Positions 10,275 through 18,547 of a stretch of 64,000 nucleotides of DNA are shown in pieces. Source of the DNA: an uncultured Draconibacterium sp. (lineage in GTDB: Bacteria > Bacteroidota > Bacteroidia > Bacteroidales > Prolixibacteraceae); NCBI RefSeq assembly GCF_963675065.1, contig NZ_OY775905.1:632501-696500 (forward strand). The letters run 5' to 3'. Every line of letters begins with the position of its first letter. Positions within the stretch are counted from its first letter, which is position 1. The position numbers were made by a program, and so were the translations under genes. The notes below the pieces were generated by a model. It was not told the origin of the DNA and made no database searches. It worked only from the letters and a program-made list of their open reading frames with translations.

Positions 10275-11543
10275 TTAACCGCAACCTGTTCCTTTTCCCG
10301 AACATTCTGATCCGCACTTAAAAACATCGGCTTTTTTCAGCGTCCGGAGTTCTTTGCCTTTGTAAACGGCATCCAATCCCTCATCAATCAAACCGGTCAT
10401 TTCAACAATCTTGATTCCTGCACGACCGATAATCGACGATGGCGATGGTCCGATTCCTCCAACCAGCAGGGCCCTACAATCATCGATCACATCAGCCAGT
10501 ACTGCCCAGCGACTATTTCCGGCTCCTGGTTTTGGTGTTGCACGTTGCTCAACCAAACGATAACCATTTGGCGTTTCTTTGAAAATGTACAGTTGTGTTG
10601 CTTCACCCAAATGCTGGTTTACCAGTAATCCTTCGTGACTGGCAACTGCTACGTATGGTTTTGTAGTGTCAACATTCACCGCCAGATTTGACACTTCCGA
10701 CAAAATTTGTTTTGCTTCTGCATCATCTTTTCCCAACAATCCAACCGCATCAGCACGGCAACGTGCACAGTGCGTCATTGGTGGCAAATATTCTTTTATA
10801 CCGTTCTGTAGTTCTTTCATTCGTTTGGGCGAAGGCTCCTCAAAATCCTCGAAAGGAGTTCCTTCAACCGGATAGAGCGGAATGGTATTCATAATATCCA
10901 CTTCCATCTCTTTCATTTTTTTTGCGATATCAACGATCACATTGTCATTGATTCCGGGCACTACAATAGAGTTAATTTTTACTGTAATACTGGCACGTTT
11001 TAAGGCCCGGATTGCTTCCATCTGGTTTCTCAGCAGAATTTCAGCTGCCTGCTCTCCAAAATATCCGCGCTTCTCGAAACGCACCCATTTATATAATTGC
11101 GACAAAGTTTTTGTCTCAGTTCCATTCAGCGTAATGGTAACGTGACTCACATCCAACTCCTTCAACTCATCAACATAAGGCAATACATTCAGCCCGTTTG
11201 ATGAAAGACAGAGAATCATTTCCGGAAATTCTTTACGAATTAAACGGAGTGTTGTCATCGTTTGAATTGGGTTGGCGAACGGATCGCCGGGACCGGCAAT
11301 ACCCACCACCGACAAATGCGGCATTTTTTCTTTTAACCTGATGGTGTAGGCTAAAGCCTGCTCAGGCGATAGTACTTCGCTGGTAACACCAGGGCGGCTT
11401 TCGTTTACGCAATCGTAATCGCGTTTGCAATAATTACAATGAATATTACATTGCGGTGCCACCGGTAGATGCACGCGGGCGTATTTGCCTTTTGCATCTT
11501 TATTGAAACAGGGATGTGTTTTAATGTCAATCATAACTTTCAA
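10275..11543 (-). CDS. nifB: Nitrogenase cofactor biosynthesis radical SAM protein NifB
   Basis: This 422-residue protein builds NifB-co, the [8Fe-9S-C] precursor of FeMo-co, by SAM-dependent carbide insertion. The radical-SAM motif is C32-x3-C36-x2-C39. A GGE-like GIAGPGDPFAN segment follows near residues 82-92. Conserved cysteines lie in THCARCRADAVG near 258-261. From about residue 297 a NifX-like cofactor-binding domain follows (VAVASHEGLLVNQHLGEA), so this is the two-domain NifB. The tail FKCGSECSGKGTGCG is Cys-rich. It is 79 nt downstream of nifN. NifB is required for all nitrogenase types. Confidence 0.96.
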   Translation of the reverse strand: MKVMIDIKTHPCFNKDAKGKYARVHLPVAPQCNIHCNYCKRDYDCVNESRPGVTSEVLSPEQALAYTIRLKEKMPHLSVVGIAGPGDPFANPIQTMTTLRLIRKEFPEMILCLSSNGLNVLPYVDELKELDVSHVTITLNGTETKTLSQLYKWVRFEKRGYFGEQAAEILLRNQMEAIRALKRASITVKINSIVVPGINDNVIVDIAKKMKEMEVDIMNTIPLYPVEGTPFEDFEEPSPKRMKELQNGIKEYLPPMTHCARCRADAVGLLGKDDAEAKQILSEVSNLAVNVDTTKPYVAVASHEGLLVNQHLGEATQLYIFKETPNGYRLVEQRATPKPGAGNSRWAVLADVIDDCRALLVGGIGPSPSSIIGRAGIKIVEMTGLIDEGLDAVYKGKELRTLKKADVFKCGSECSGKGTGCG

Positions 11544-11622
11544 TTTTAGTCACGAGATACGAGCTTCGAGTTGAGAAAGTCTGTTATCTCATTACTCACT
11601 TCTCGATACTCACTTTTTGTTA

Positions 11623-13029
11623 CTACATATATTTATAGCCTACCGGCGAAATCGTTTGTTTGTATTCGATAAGTGCATTCACTACTTTATCGAAAAGTTC
11701 CTGCGTACCTGAATAGCCAAGATGTTTGATACGTTGCCCTCCCACGCGGTCGTGAACCGGGAAACCTACCCGAACGATCGGGATGTTCAACTCGCGGGCG
11801 ATATAGTAGCCTTTGCTATGCCCTATCATTATGTCAGGCTCATTTTCGAGGCTCCACTCTCGGATACTTTCAAAATCGTATCCTTCGCGAACCACAACTT
11901 TATCTTTATTCTCCGGGCAATATTTTTTAATTTCTTCTTCCAGCATACCGCTTTCGCCACCTGTTGCAACAAGCGCCAGCTCAATTCCAATTTCATCAAG
12001 AAAAGCTGCCATGGCCACAACAAAATCTTCTTCGCCATAAACCACTGCCCGTTTGCCAAATGTATATTTATGTGCATCCACATAAGCGTCTACCAGGCGA
12101 CCGCGCTGTTTGGTATATTTTTCAGGAATATCGTTGCCCGAAAGATTTTTAAGCTCCTCGAAAAAGGCATCGGTTTGAGTGATACCAATTGGCATTGGCA
12201 TATTTACCAATGGCACATCCATTTCGTTTTTCAGGAACTGTGCTCCGGTGTGCGACAATGTTTTGCTTTTTACTCGGCCCGATAATTTCCCTTTGTTGAG
12301 AATAGTACCGAATTCGATACTGGCTTTGGCCGAACCACTTTTTAACACATCCTCTTTTGCCGTTCCTCCTTCAGGAATCCGGTGATAAGTATCCCATACC
12401 GGGTTATCCAGGCTTTCGGAATAATCGGGCATCATGATGTGTTCAAGAGTAAAGTCGGCCATAATTTCTTTTAGCAAACGCAAATCTTCGGTTGACACAA
12501 AACCGGGAAAAAGATTTACATGAGCTTGTGAAAGATCGTTTTTTGCGTAATGTTTTACCACGCTGGCAACTGCTTCGTGGAAACCATCGATGTGCGTTCC
12601 CTGGTAACTTGGTGTTGAAGCCATCACAAAATCAGTGTCGATTTCGGGATGCTTTTCCAGAAAATGATGAAGGAAAAGGCTAACATCATCGCCAATGGTT
12701 TCGCTCAAACAGGTTGAGGCGATTCCGATTATCTCCGGTTTATATTGATTGATAATATTAAGAACAGCCATTTTGAAGTTTTCATCGCCACCAAAAATGG
12801 TAGCATCTTCGGTGAAATTCGACGAGGCAATGTCGATAGGCTCTTTGTAATGCGAAATCAGGTAGCGGCGAATGTAAGTAGCGCAGCCCTGCGAGCCGTG
12901 AATAAGCGGCACACAGCCTTTAAAACCTTTGTAGGCTACACTGGCTCCCAGCGGCGAACAAAGTTTACAGGCATTTTGTGTTGCCTTGTAATTTTCTTTT
13001 GCTTTTGGTACTGAATTGAGTTCAAACAT
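11623..13029 (-). CDS. nifN: FeMo-cofactor scaffold subunit NifN
   Basis: This 468-residue NifK paralogue forms the NifEN scaffold on which NifB-co matures into FeMo-co. The N-terminal cluster region has CKLCSPLGAS (Cys21, Cys24) and HGSQGCATY (Cys49), followed by ASTCLSETIGDDV. The domain order is that of the nitrogenase component 1 family. It is distinguished from NifK by the neighbouring true NifK at 14.6 kb, by its position after nifE and by weaker conservation of the P-cluster region. The gap to nifE is 97 nt. A fused NifN-NifX is not present; the NifX-like domain is a separate gene. Confidence 0.93.
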   Translation of the reverse strand: MFELNSVPKAKENYKATQNACKLCSPLGASVAYKGFKGCVPLIHGSQGCATYIRRYLISHYKEPIDIASSNFTEDATIFGGDENFKMAVLNIINQYKPEIIGIASTCLSETIGDDVSLFLHHFLEKHPEIDTDFVMASTPSYQGTHIDGFHEAVASVVKHYAKNDLSQAHVNLFPGFVSTEDLRLLKEIMADFTLEHIMMPDYSESLDNPVWDTYHRIPEGGTAKEDVLKSGSAKASIEFGTILNKGKLSGRVKSKTLSHTGAQFLKNEMDVPLVNMPMPIGITQTDAFFEELKNLSGNDIPEKYTKQRGRLVDAYVDAHKYTFGKRAVVYGEEDFVVAMAAFLDEIGIELALVATGGESGMLEEEIKKYCPENKDKVVVREGYDFESIREWSLENEPDIMIGHSKGYYIARELNIPIVRVGFPVHDRVGGQRIKHLGYSGTQELFDKVVNALIEYKQTISPVGYKYM

Positions 13030-13126
13030 CCGATTTGTTTTTGTTCAATATTTTTCCGATTCGTTAAAGGGTCTCCCCTTTCTAAAAACACAATCACGGC
13101 CTGTAACTAACCGATAATGTGTCGTA

Positions 13127-14455
13127 TTACTTTACGAACTTCCACACCGGGCTTGTCACCGAGGCGTATACTTCTTTCGCAAAATTCATCATGCCGACAT
13201 AGCCGGCCAGTGCTTCTTTCCGTTCGTGGTTGTGATCGCAAAAACCAAGGCCAAGTTTGTGGGCAATCGGGCGTTCCTTCACGCCGCCGATAAACAAGTT
13301 GGCTCCGGTTAGCTTCACAAATTCAGAAAGTTCATTTGGATTGGAATCATCAACAATGATGGTTCCCTCATCACACAAGTCTTTTAGTAGTTTATAGTCT
13401 TCTGCATTTCCGGTTTGCGAGCCAACAACCACTGTTTTCATTCCTAATAATCGTAAGGCTTTTACCAGCGAGATGGCTTTAAAAGCACCACCCACATAAA
13501 TGGCGGCTTTTTTACCTTCCAGTTTTTGGCGGTAAGGTTGCAGCGCCGGTAATAGTTTTGAAATTTCGTTGGTAACCAATTCGCGGGCTTTGGCCATCAT
13601 TTCATCATCATCGAAAAATTTGGCCACTTCGTATAAAGCTTCCGACATGTCTTCGATTCCGAAGTAGGAAACTTTCATAAAAGGAATATCGTATTTTTCC
13701 TTCATATCTTTGGCGAGGTGCATGATGGAACCCGAACACTGCACCACGTTTAACGAAGCGTGGTGGGCACGGCGGATCTGTTCAACACGACCATCTCCGG
13801 TCATGCAGGAAATAATTTCGACACCCAGTTTCTTGTAATATTCGGCCAAAATCCACAACTCACCGGCAAGGTTAAAGTCGCCTAAAATGTTGATCGAATA
13901 TTTTGGAGCTTTATAATCGTTATTTGTTCCAACTAATTTTGAAAGTGCTCCGCAGGCTATTTTGTAGCCGTCTTTTTTGGTGCCGTTAAAACCTTCCGAC
14001 ATTACCGGAATAACGTCGATGCCTTTTTCTTTTGTCACCTGGCGGCAAACGGCTTCAACGTCGTCGCCAATAACACCGATTATACAGGTTGAAAAAACAA
14101 AAGCAGCTTTTGGCTGATGTTTGTCGATTAATTCAATAAGGGCACGATACAATTTCTTTTCGCCGCCAAAAACCACGTCTCTTTCTTTTAAATCGGTGGT
14201 AAAACTCAGGCGATGTAACTGTGGCCCCGACGAAAGCGAACCACGAATATCCCAGGTATAAGAAGCACAACCAACCGGACCGTGAATCACATGCAATGCA
14301 TCGGCAATGGGATAAAGCACCACGCGCGATCCGCAAAATACACAAGCCCGTTGCGAAACGGATCCGGCTAAACTTTTTTTACCGCAGGAAATTTCTGCAG
14401 CGTCGTTTCCTTTTGTGAGGATTTGGCTTTCGCGATCTTTTAGATAGTTGCTCAT
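13127..14455 (-). CDS. nifE: FeMo-cofactor scaffold subunit NifE
   Basis: This 442-residue NifD paralogue is the partner of NifN in the NifE2N2 scaffold. Cluster cysteines are in ACVFCGSR (Cys38, Cys41), HGPVGCASY (Cys63) and FSTCIIGVIGDDV. The segment CSGSIMHLAKDMKEKYDIPF corresponds to the NifD region that carries the FeMo-co cysteine; a Cys is present here. Length is normal for NifE. It is co-directional with nifK (177-nt gap) and nifN (97-nt gap). The 177-nt gap before it holds no recognisable promoter. Confidence 0.94.
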   Translation of the reverse strand: MSNYLKDRESQILTKGNDAAEISCGKKSLAGSVSQRACVFCGSRVVLYPIADALHVIHGPVGCASYTWDIRGSLSSGPQLHRLSFTTDLKERDVVFGGEKKLYRALIELIDKHQPKAAFVFSTCIIGVIGDDVEAVCRQVTKEKGIDVIPVMSEGFNGTKKDGYKIACGALSKLVGTNNDYKAPKYSINILGDFNLAGELWILAEYYKKLGVEIISCMTGDGRVEQIRRAHHASLNVVQCSGSIMHLAKDMKEKYDIPFMKVSYFGIEDMSEALYEVAKFFDDDEMMAKARELVTNEISKLLPALQPYRQKLEGKKAAIYVGGAFKAISLVKALRLLGMKTVVVGSQTGNAEDYKLLKDLCDEGTIIVDDSNPNELSEFVKLTGANLFIGGVKERPIAHKLGLGFCDHNHERKEALAGYVGMMNFAKEVYASVTSPVWKFVK

Positions 14456-14632
14456 AATTCAAAAAAGTTAAAAGATGGACGAAGTTGCCTGCGAGCAGGG
14501 CTTATCCTAATTACAATTGTGATTTAAAAATCTTTGATTCTCCTTGTGTAGTGCTGGTTATTTCGGGTGAAGTACAGCTGAGAGCGACTCAACGGTACTC
14601 ACCTCGAAATCACTTTTGAATTATTATTGCAA

Positions 14633-16015
14633 CTACATTGTAAGTTCGAATGATTCTTCAGGAGCAGTGGCATCAATTTTATCCATGATAACTCCAAGAA
14701 TGCTTTCCAGAAGACGTATACCTCCCATGTACCCAACGGTTGGAAAATAACTGTGACCGATACGATCGATGATTGGGAATCCTGAACGAACGAATGGAAT
14801 ACCTTCATCGCGGGCAATGTATTTGCCGTAAGTGTTACCAATCAGTAAGTCGACAGACTCTTCTTTAATCCACTGGTGCATCAGGAACATATCGGCAGAA
14901 GCTCCGTTGCGAACTTTTGCTTCAGGAACTTTTGCTTCCAGAATTTCCATAGCACGTTTCGAGAATTTTTTACCCGGTGTTCCGGAAACCACGTATACAG
15001 GTTTCATATCTATATCTACCAGGAACTCGATCAATGGTAATAATGTATCCGGATCTCCCCAAAGGGCAACACGCTTACCGTATAAATACTGGTGCATATC
15101 GGTGATCACGTCAACAAGCTTACCGCGTTCATCTGAAATACAATCAGGAATTGAAACTTTACCGGCAGTAGAAAGCGCCTGAATAAAGCGGTCGGTAGCT
15201 TTCAACCCGATTGGAACGTCAGTCATAGAAAATGGCACCTTGCATTTATTATCAAGCATAATGGCTGCTTTTTCAGTAGCCCACTCGCCCATTGCAACAG
15301 TTTTCAAACTGTCGCCCATGCTCACAATTTCTTCGCGGGTAGTTCCGCCTTTCGGGTACATTTTATATGTTCCGTCCATTGGCGTATCTAATACGTCTGA
15401 AGTATCAGGTAGCAGAACGGTTTTTAATTTCATTAATCCCGCAATACGTTTCAGCTCGCGCATATCAGATGGTTCAACCCAACCTGACAACATGTTTACC
15501 TGACGTATTTTCTCATCGGTACTGAATGAAAAATATTTTACAAATGCTTCAAGCATATTTGCATAACCGGTAACGTGCGATCCTACATAACTTGGTGTTG
15601 AAGCCTGAACAACGAATTTTCCTTCAGGAATTTTGCCATCGTCCTGTGCTTTTCTTACGATCTGCCCAAGGTCGTCACCAATTGTTTCTGATAAACAAGT
15701 TGAGTGAACGGCAATGATATCGGGATCGTAAATTCCAAAAATATTATCGATCGCCTGCAACAGGTTTGCCTGTCCACCGAATACTGATGATCCTTCGGTA
15801 AATGAACTTGTTGCAGCCATTACCGGCTCTTTATAATGTCTTGTTAAGGCACTTCTGTGGTATGAGCAACAGCCTTGCGAACCGTGACTGTGTGGCAAAC
15901 AACCGTGCACTCCAAGAGCTGCGTACATGGCACCAACCGGCTGGCAGGTTTTTGCCGGATTAACCGTTAGTGCTTTTCTTTCTTTTACTTCGCTTGTTGT
16001 ATGTCGTAATAACAT
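14633..16015 (-). CDS. nifK: Nitrogenase MoFe protein beta chain NifK
   Basis: This is the 460-residue beta subunit of the NifD2K2 component 1. P-cluster ligands are visible as Cys24 (AKTCQPVGA), Cys49 (HGSQGCCSY, with an extra Cys50) and Cys107 (HSTCLSETIGDD). The serine in TPSYVGSHVTG corresponds to the redox-active Ser188 of Azotobacter. It is about 60 residues shorter than the Azotobacter protein because the long N-terminal extension is missing, as in clostridial-type and other group II/III enzymes. A strong Shine-Dalgarno precedes the ATG, and it begins 20 nt after nifD ends. Confidence 0.97.
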   Translation of the reverse strand: MLLRHTTSEVKERKALTVNPAKTCQPVGAMYAALGVHGCLPHSHGSQGCCSYHRSALTRHYKEPVMAATSSFTEGSSVFGGQANLLQAIDNIFGIYDPDIIAVHSTCLSETIGDDLGQIVRKAQDDGKIPEGKFVVQASTPSYVGSHVTGYANMLEAFVKYFSFSTDEKIRQVNMLSGWVEPSDMRELKRIAGLMKLKTVLLPDTSDVLDTPMDGTYKMYPKGGTTREEIVSMGDSLKTVAMGEWATEKAAIMLDNKCKVPFSMTDVPIGLKATDRFIQALSTAGKVSIPDCISDERGKLVDVITDMHQYLYGKRVALWGDPDTLLPLIEFLVDIDMKPVYVVSGTPGKKFSKRAMEILEAKVPEAKVRNGASADMFLMHQWIKEESVDLLIGNTYGKYIARDEGIPFVRSGFPIIDRIGHSYFPTVGYMGGIRLLESILGVIMDKIDATAPEESFELTM

Positions 16016-16021
16016 GATAAT

Positions 16022-16030
16022 TTCCTCCTA
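16022..16030 (-). promoter_or_regulatory. Strong Shine-Dalgarno before nifK
   Basis: The minus strand reads TAGGAGGAAA, with AGGAGG at 16024-16029 and 8 nt to the ATG. This is a textbook SD and unusual for Bacteroidota. It fixes the nifK start at 16015. Confidence 0.8.
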
Positions 16031-16035
16031 TTATT

Positions 16036-17667
16036 TTATGCGTCAACGGTTACACTTCCAACAATCTCCGGCTCATTCTTCCATGGCGTATCAACCAGTT
16101 TCCAGATATCAGTGCCCAGCATACGTTCCATTTCTTTGTAGAAATTTATTGCACCACCAAAGGCTGCGTATGGACCACCATAGTCGTAAGAGTGAAGCTG
16201 TTTTAATGGCACACCATATTTTTGTACCACGTATTTTTCTTTAATACCCGCACAAAACATATCGGGTTTGTAGAACTCAATCAGTTTTTCAGTTTCCCAA
16301 TGGTTTACATCGTCGATTACCAGCGAGTTTTTCTGCATATCCGGCATCATACCTTTGTAATCTTTAAACTCGTAACCATCGGCTTCCAGTTTGGCTTTTT
16401 TCTCGGCCAGGTCGTCGCGATATTTTTCTTCATCTTTGGTAACCACAAGGTCTTCGATGTTTCGCGTATCTGCATCAATCTTGATGTTCGGAAGAACTTC
16501 ACGTCCTTCGTAGTCATCGCGGTGAGCAAACTCGTAACCGGCAGAAACTACACGAACACCCAGTTCAGTAAATAAATCCTGGTAGTGGTGAGCACGTGAT
16601 CCGCCAACGAACATCATTGCCAATTTACCTTCAACCTTTGGTTTAACAGTTTCGGCAACAGCTTTCACTTTTAGCATTTCCCGTGCAATAACTTCTTCAA
16701 CTTTGGCAATCATTTCAGGATCGCCAAAATATTCAGCCATTTTACGCAACGATTTTGCTGTTGATTCGGCTCCAATAAAGTTTACCTTAAACCAGGGAAT
16801 ACCGTATTTCTCTTCCAGCATTTCGGCAATGTAGTTGATGGAACGGTGGCACATAACCATGTTCAGGTCGGCAGTGTGTGAGTATGCAAAACTTTCAACG
16901 GTTGAGTTACCACTGTATGTTGAAATAAGCGTTACTCCGATTTCTTCGAAAAGACTTTCGATTTCAAAAGCATCGCCACCAATATTGTATTCACCTAATA
17001 AATTTACCTGGTATTTACCGGTACGCTCGCGGTCGTCGTTACCAACAACGTGTTTAAAAATACCGTTGTTGGCAATGTGGTGACCGGCCGACTGAGACAC
17101 TCCACGATAACCTTCGCAGCTAAATCCAAAGATGTTAATTCCCAGTTCTTCTTTCATTTCTCGGGCAACAGCATGAACGTCGTCACCAATCAAACCTACC
17201 GGACAGGTAGAGAAGATACCAATTGAACTTGGATTAAAAGTATCAAAAGCTTCGCGGATGGCATCTTTCAATTTTGCCTCTCCACCAAACACGATGTTTT
17301 CATCCTGCATATCGGTAGAAAATGCATAGGTGATGAAGTTTGGATCACCCTCAAGAGCTCTGGTTTGGTTACGGCGTGTTAACCAGGCGTAAAAGCTACA
17401 ACCAATTGGTCCGTGTACCAGGTTGATGATGTCGCGTGTTGGTCCTAAAACCACTCCTTTACATCCGGCATAAGTACAACCACGCTGAGTTATAATTCCG
17501 GGCACCGTGCGAATATTGGCTCCAATTTCCTGGCTTTCGGCAGGATCATTGATCACCATTGCCTTAGCCCTTTTTTTTGCCACTTTTCTTGGATATTTTG
17601 CCAAAATCTCTTTCTTCAGCTCTGAAGGATCCGGCAATCCGTTGGTATAATCTTTCTTATTCGGCAT
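16036..17667 (-). CDS. nifD: Nitrogenase MoFe protein alpha chain NifD
   Basis: This 543-residue catalytic subunit carries FeMo-co. P-cluster ligands are Cys64 (RGCTYAGCKG), Cys90 (HGPIGCSFY) and Cys155 (FSTCPVGLIGDD). The FeMo-co ligands are Cys273 (VMCHRSINYI) and His492 (LHSYDYGGPY); His196 in SQSAGHHIAN is the proton/substrate residue and Arg358 is in GGSRAHH. Residues about 392-448 form a ~50-residue charged insertion absent from Azotobacter NifD but typical of clostridial-type (group II/III) enzymes. No vnfG/anfG gene follows, so this is the Mo form. It is 17 nt after nifI2 and 20 nt before nifK. Confidence 0.97.
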   Translation of the reverse strand: MPNKKDYTNGLPDPSELKKEILAKYPRKVAKKRAKAMVINDPAESQEIGANIRTVPGIITQRGCTYAGCKGVVLGPTRDIINLVHGPIGCSFYAWLTRRNQTRALEGDPNFITYAFSTDMQDENIVFGGEAKLKDAIREAFDTFNPSSIGIFSTCPVGLIGDDVHAVAREMKEELGINIFGFSCEGYRGVSQSAGHHIANNGIFKHVVGNDDRERTGKYQVNLLGEYNIGGDAFEIESLFEEIGVTLISTYSGNSTVESFAYSHTADLNMVMCHRSINYIAEMLEEKYGIPWFKVNFIGAESTAKSLRKMAEYFGDPEMIAKVEEVIAREMLKVKAVAETVKPKVEGKLAMMFVGGSRAHHYQDLFTELGVRVVSAGYEFAHRDDYEGREVLPNIKIDADTRNIEDLVVTKDEEKYRDDLAEKKAKLEADGYEFKDYKGMMPDMQKNSLVIDDVNHWETEKLIEFYKPDMFCAGIKEKYVVQKYGVPLKQLHSYDYGGPYAAFGGAINFYKEMERMLGTDIWKLVDTPWKNEPEIVGSVTVDA

Positions 17668-17684
17668 AATTTTGTCTTTTTTAA

Positions 17685-18059
17685 TTAAAGAATCGTTGTC
17701 CCTGTCTCGCCGGTGCGAACCCGATACGTATCATCCAATGGAAGGACAAATATTTTTCCGTCGCCGGGAGCAGGTGTCTGATTAACTTCGATAATTGTAT
17801 CAATTGTTAATTGCACATTGTGGTCGGAAACCGCAATATTTAGTACGCGCTGAGGTCTCAGCCGGGGTTCTTTCCCGAGGTGCGTAAGTGCTTCAGGCAT
17901 ATCTAGTTTTGCACCTTCCAATACCTGGGCATCCCAGGCTCCTTTTCCTCGTCCGAAAACTTTTCCGGTGGCCGTCATTGAAGTGATGCCCGCTGCGGTA
18001 AGTGCCCGCTTTGTTGCATTCATTTTATCGATCCTGATTATCGCCAATACCATCTTCAT
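17685..18059 (-). CDS. nifI2: PII-family nitrogenase regulator NifI2
   Basis: This 124-residue GlnB-like protein lies between nifI1 and nifD. It has the PII fold (LAIIRIDKMNATKRALTAAG at the start, PGDGKIFVLPLDDTYRVRTGE near the C-terminus) and a longer T-loop region (about residues 37-65). In methanogens the NifI1-NifI2 complex binds component 1 and blocks it when 2-oxoglutarate is low, giving a fast switch-off after ammonium addition. The same role is expected here. The gap to nifI1 is 18 nt. The placement between nifH and nifD is the signature of group II/III nif operons. Confidence 0.93.
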   Translation of the reverse strand: MKMVLAIIRIDKMNATKRALTAAGITSMTATGKVFGRGKGAWDAQVLEGAKLDMPEALTHLGKEPRLRPQRVLNIAVSDHNVQLTIDTIIEVNQTPAPGDGKIFVLPLDDTYRVRTGETGTTIL

Positions 18060-18077
18060 AGTCGTACAGTTTTAAGG

Positions 18078-18404
18078 TTATAATTCTTTTGTTCCGCGAC
18101 TGATGGTGTATGCCTCGTCTACTGAGGTTACAAAGATTTTTCCATCACCAAACGCACCTTTCGGTTCGCTACGTGCTGCCTCCATTATGGTACTGATAGC
18201 GAAGTCTTTGTCTTCGTCTTTTATTACCATAATCAGCATCTCTTTCGGAAGTTCGTCATAAGTAACATCGCCAATTTTAATTCCGCGCTGCTTACCACGA
18301 CCCACAACCGGGATCTTTGTTACTGCAATATATCCTGCCTCAAACAGGGCTTTTAATACTTTACTTGATTTTTCCGGGCGTATAATAGCTCTTACCATTA
18401 ACAT
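18078..18404 (-). CDS. nifI1: PII-family nitrogenase regulator NifI1
   Basis: This 108-residue GlnB-like protein is the first of the pair. The start MLMVRAIIRPEKSSKVLKAL and the C-terminal GDGKIFVTSVDEAYTISRG are the PII signature regions. The T-loop lacks the context of the uridylylated tyrosine of classical GlnB, consistent with 2-oxoglutarate/ATP sensing without covalent modification. It works with NifI2 on NifDK. An AGGAGA Shine-Dalgarno lies 7 nt before the ATG. A REP-like hairpin separates it from nifH and may limit readthrough, so that nifH is made in excess. Confidence 0.93.
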   Translation of the reverse strand: MLMVRAIIRPEKSSKVLKALFEAGYIAVTKIPVVGRGKQRGIKIGDVTYDELPKEMLIMVIKDEDKDFAISTIMEAARSEPKGAFGDGKIFVTSVDEAYTISRGTKEL

Positions 18405-18410
18405 GTTATA

Positions 18411-18418
18411 TTCTCCTA
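18411..18418 (-). promoter_or_regulatory. Shine-Dalgarno before nifI1
   Basis: The minus strand reads AATAGGAGAA, with AGGAGA at 18412-18417 and a 7-nt spacer to the ATG. The core AATAGGAG is shared with the nifK site. Neither nifH, nifD, nifE nor nifN has such a site. Confidence 0.72.
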
Positions 18419-18447
18419 TTCTTTAGTTTAAAATATTGAGTTACATC

Positions 18448-18535
18448 CTGTCATTTCGACGAGCCCCGAAACTTCGGGGGAGGAGAAATCTATTCCCTTG
18501 ATGAAAGAGATTTCTCACTTCGTTCGAAATGACAG
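18448..18535. repeat. REP-like inverted repeat, copy 3 (best preserved)
   Basis: Perfect 12-bp outer arms CTGTCATTTCGA and TCGAAATGACAG bound the element. Inside are a hairpin CCCCGA-aact-TCGGGG and arms GAGAAATCT/AGATTTCTC. It lies between nifH and nifI1 and would form a strong stem in nif mRNA. No transposase is encoded. Confidence 0.88.
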
Positions 18536-18547
18536 CGTGATAGACGA

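Noticed and set aside
16036..17667. Alternative (V or Fe-only) nitrogenase.
   Set aside because: No vnfG/anfG gene lies between the D and K genes, nifEN and nifV are present, and molybdate transport genes are attached.
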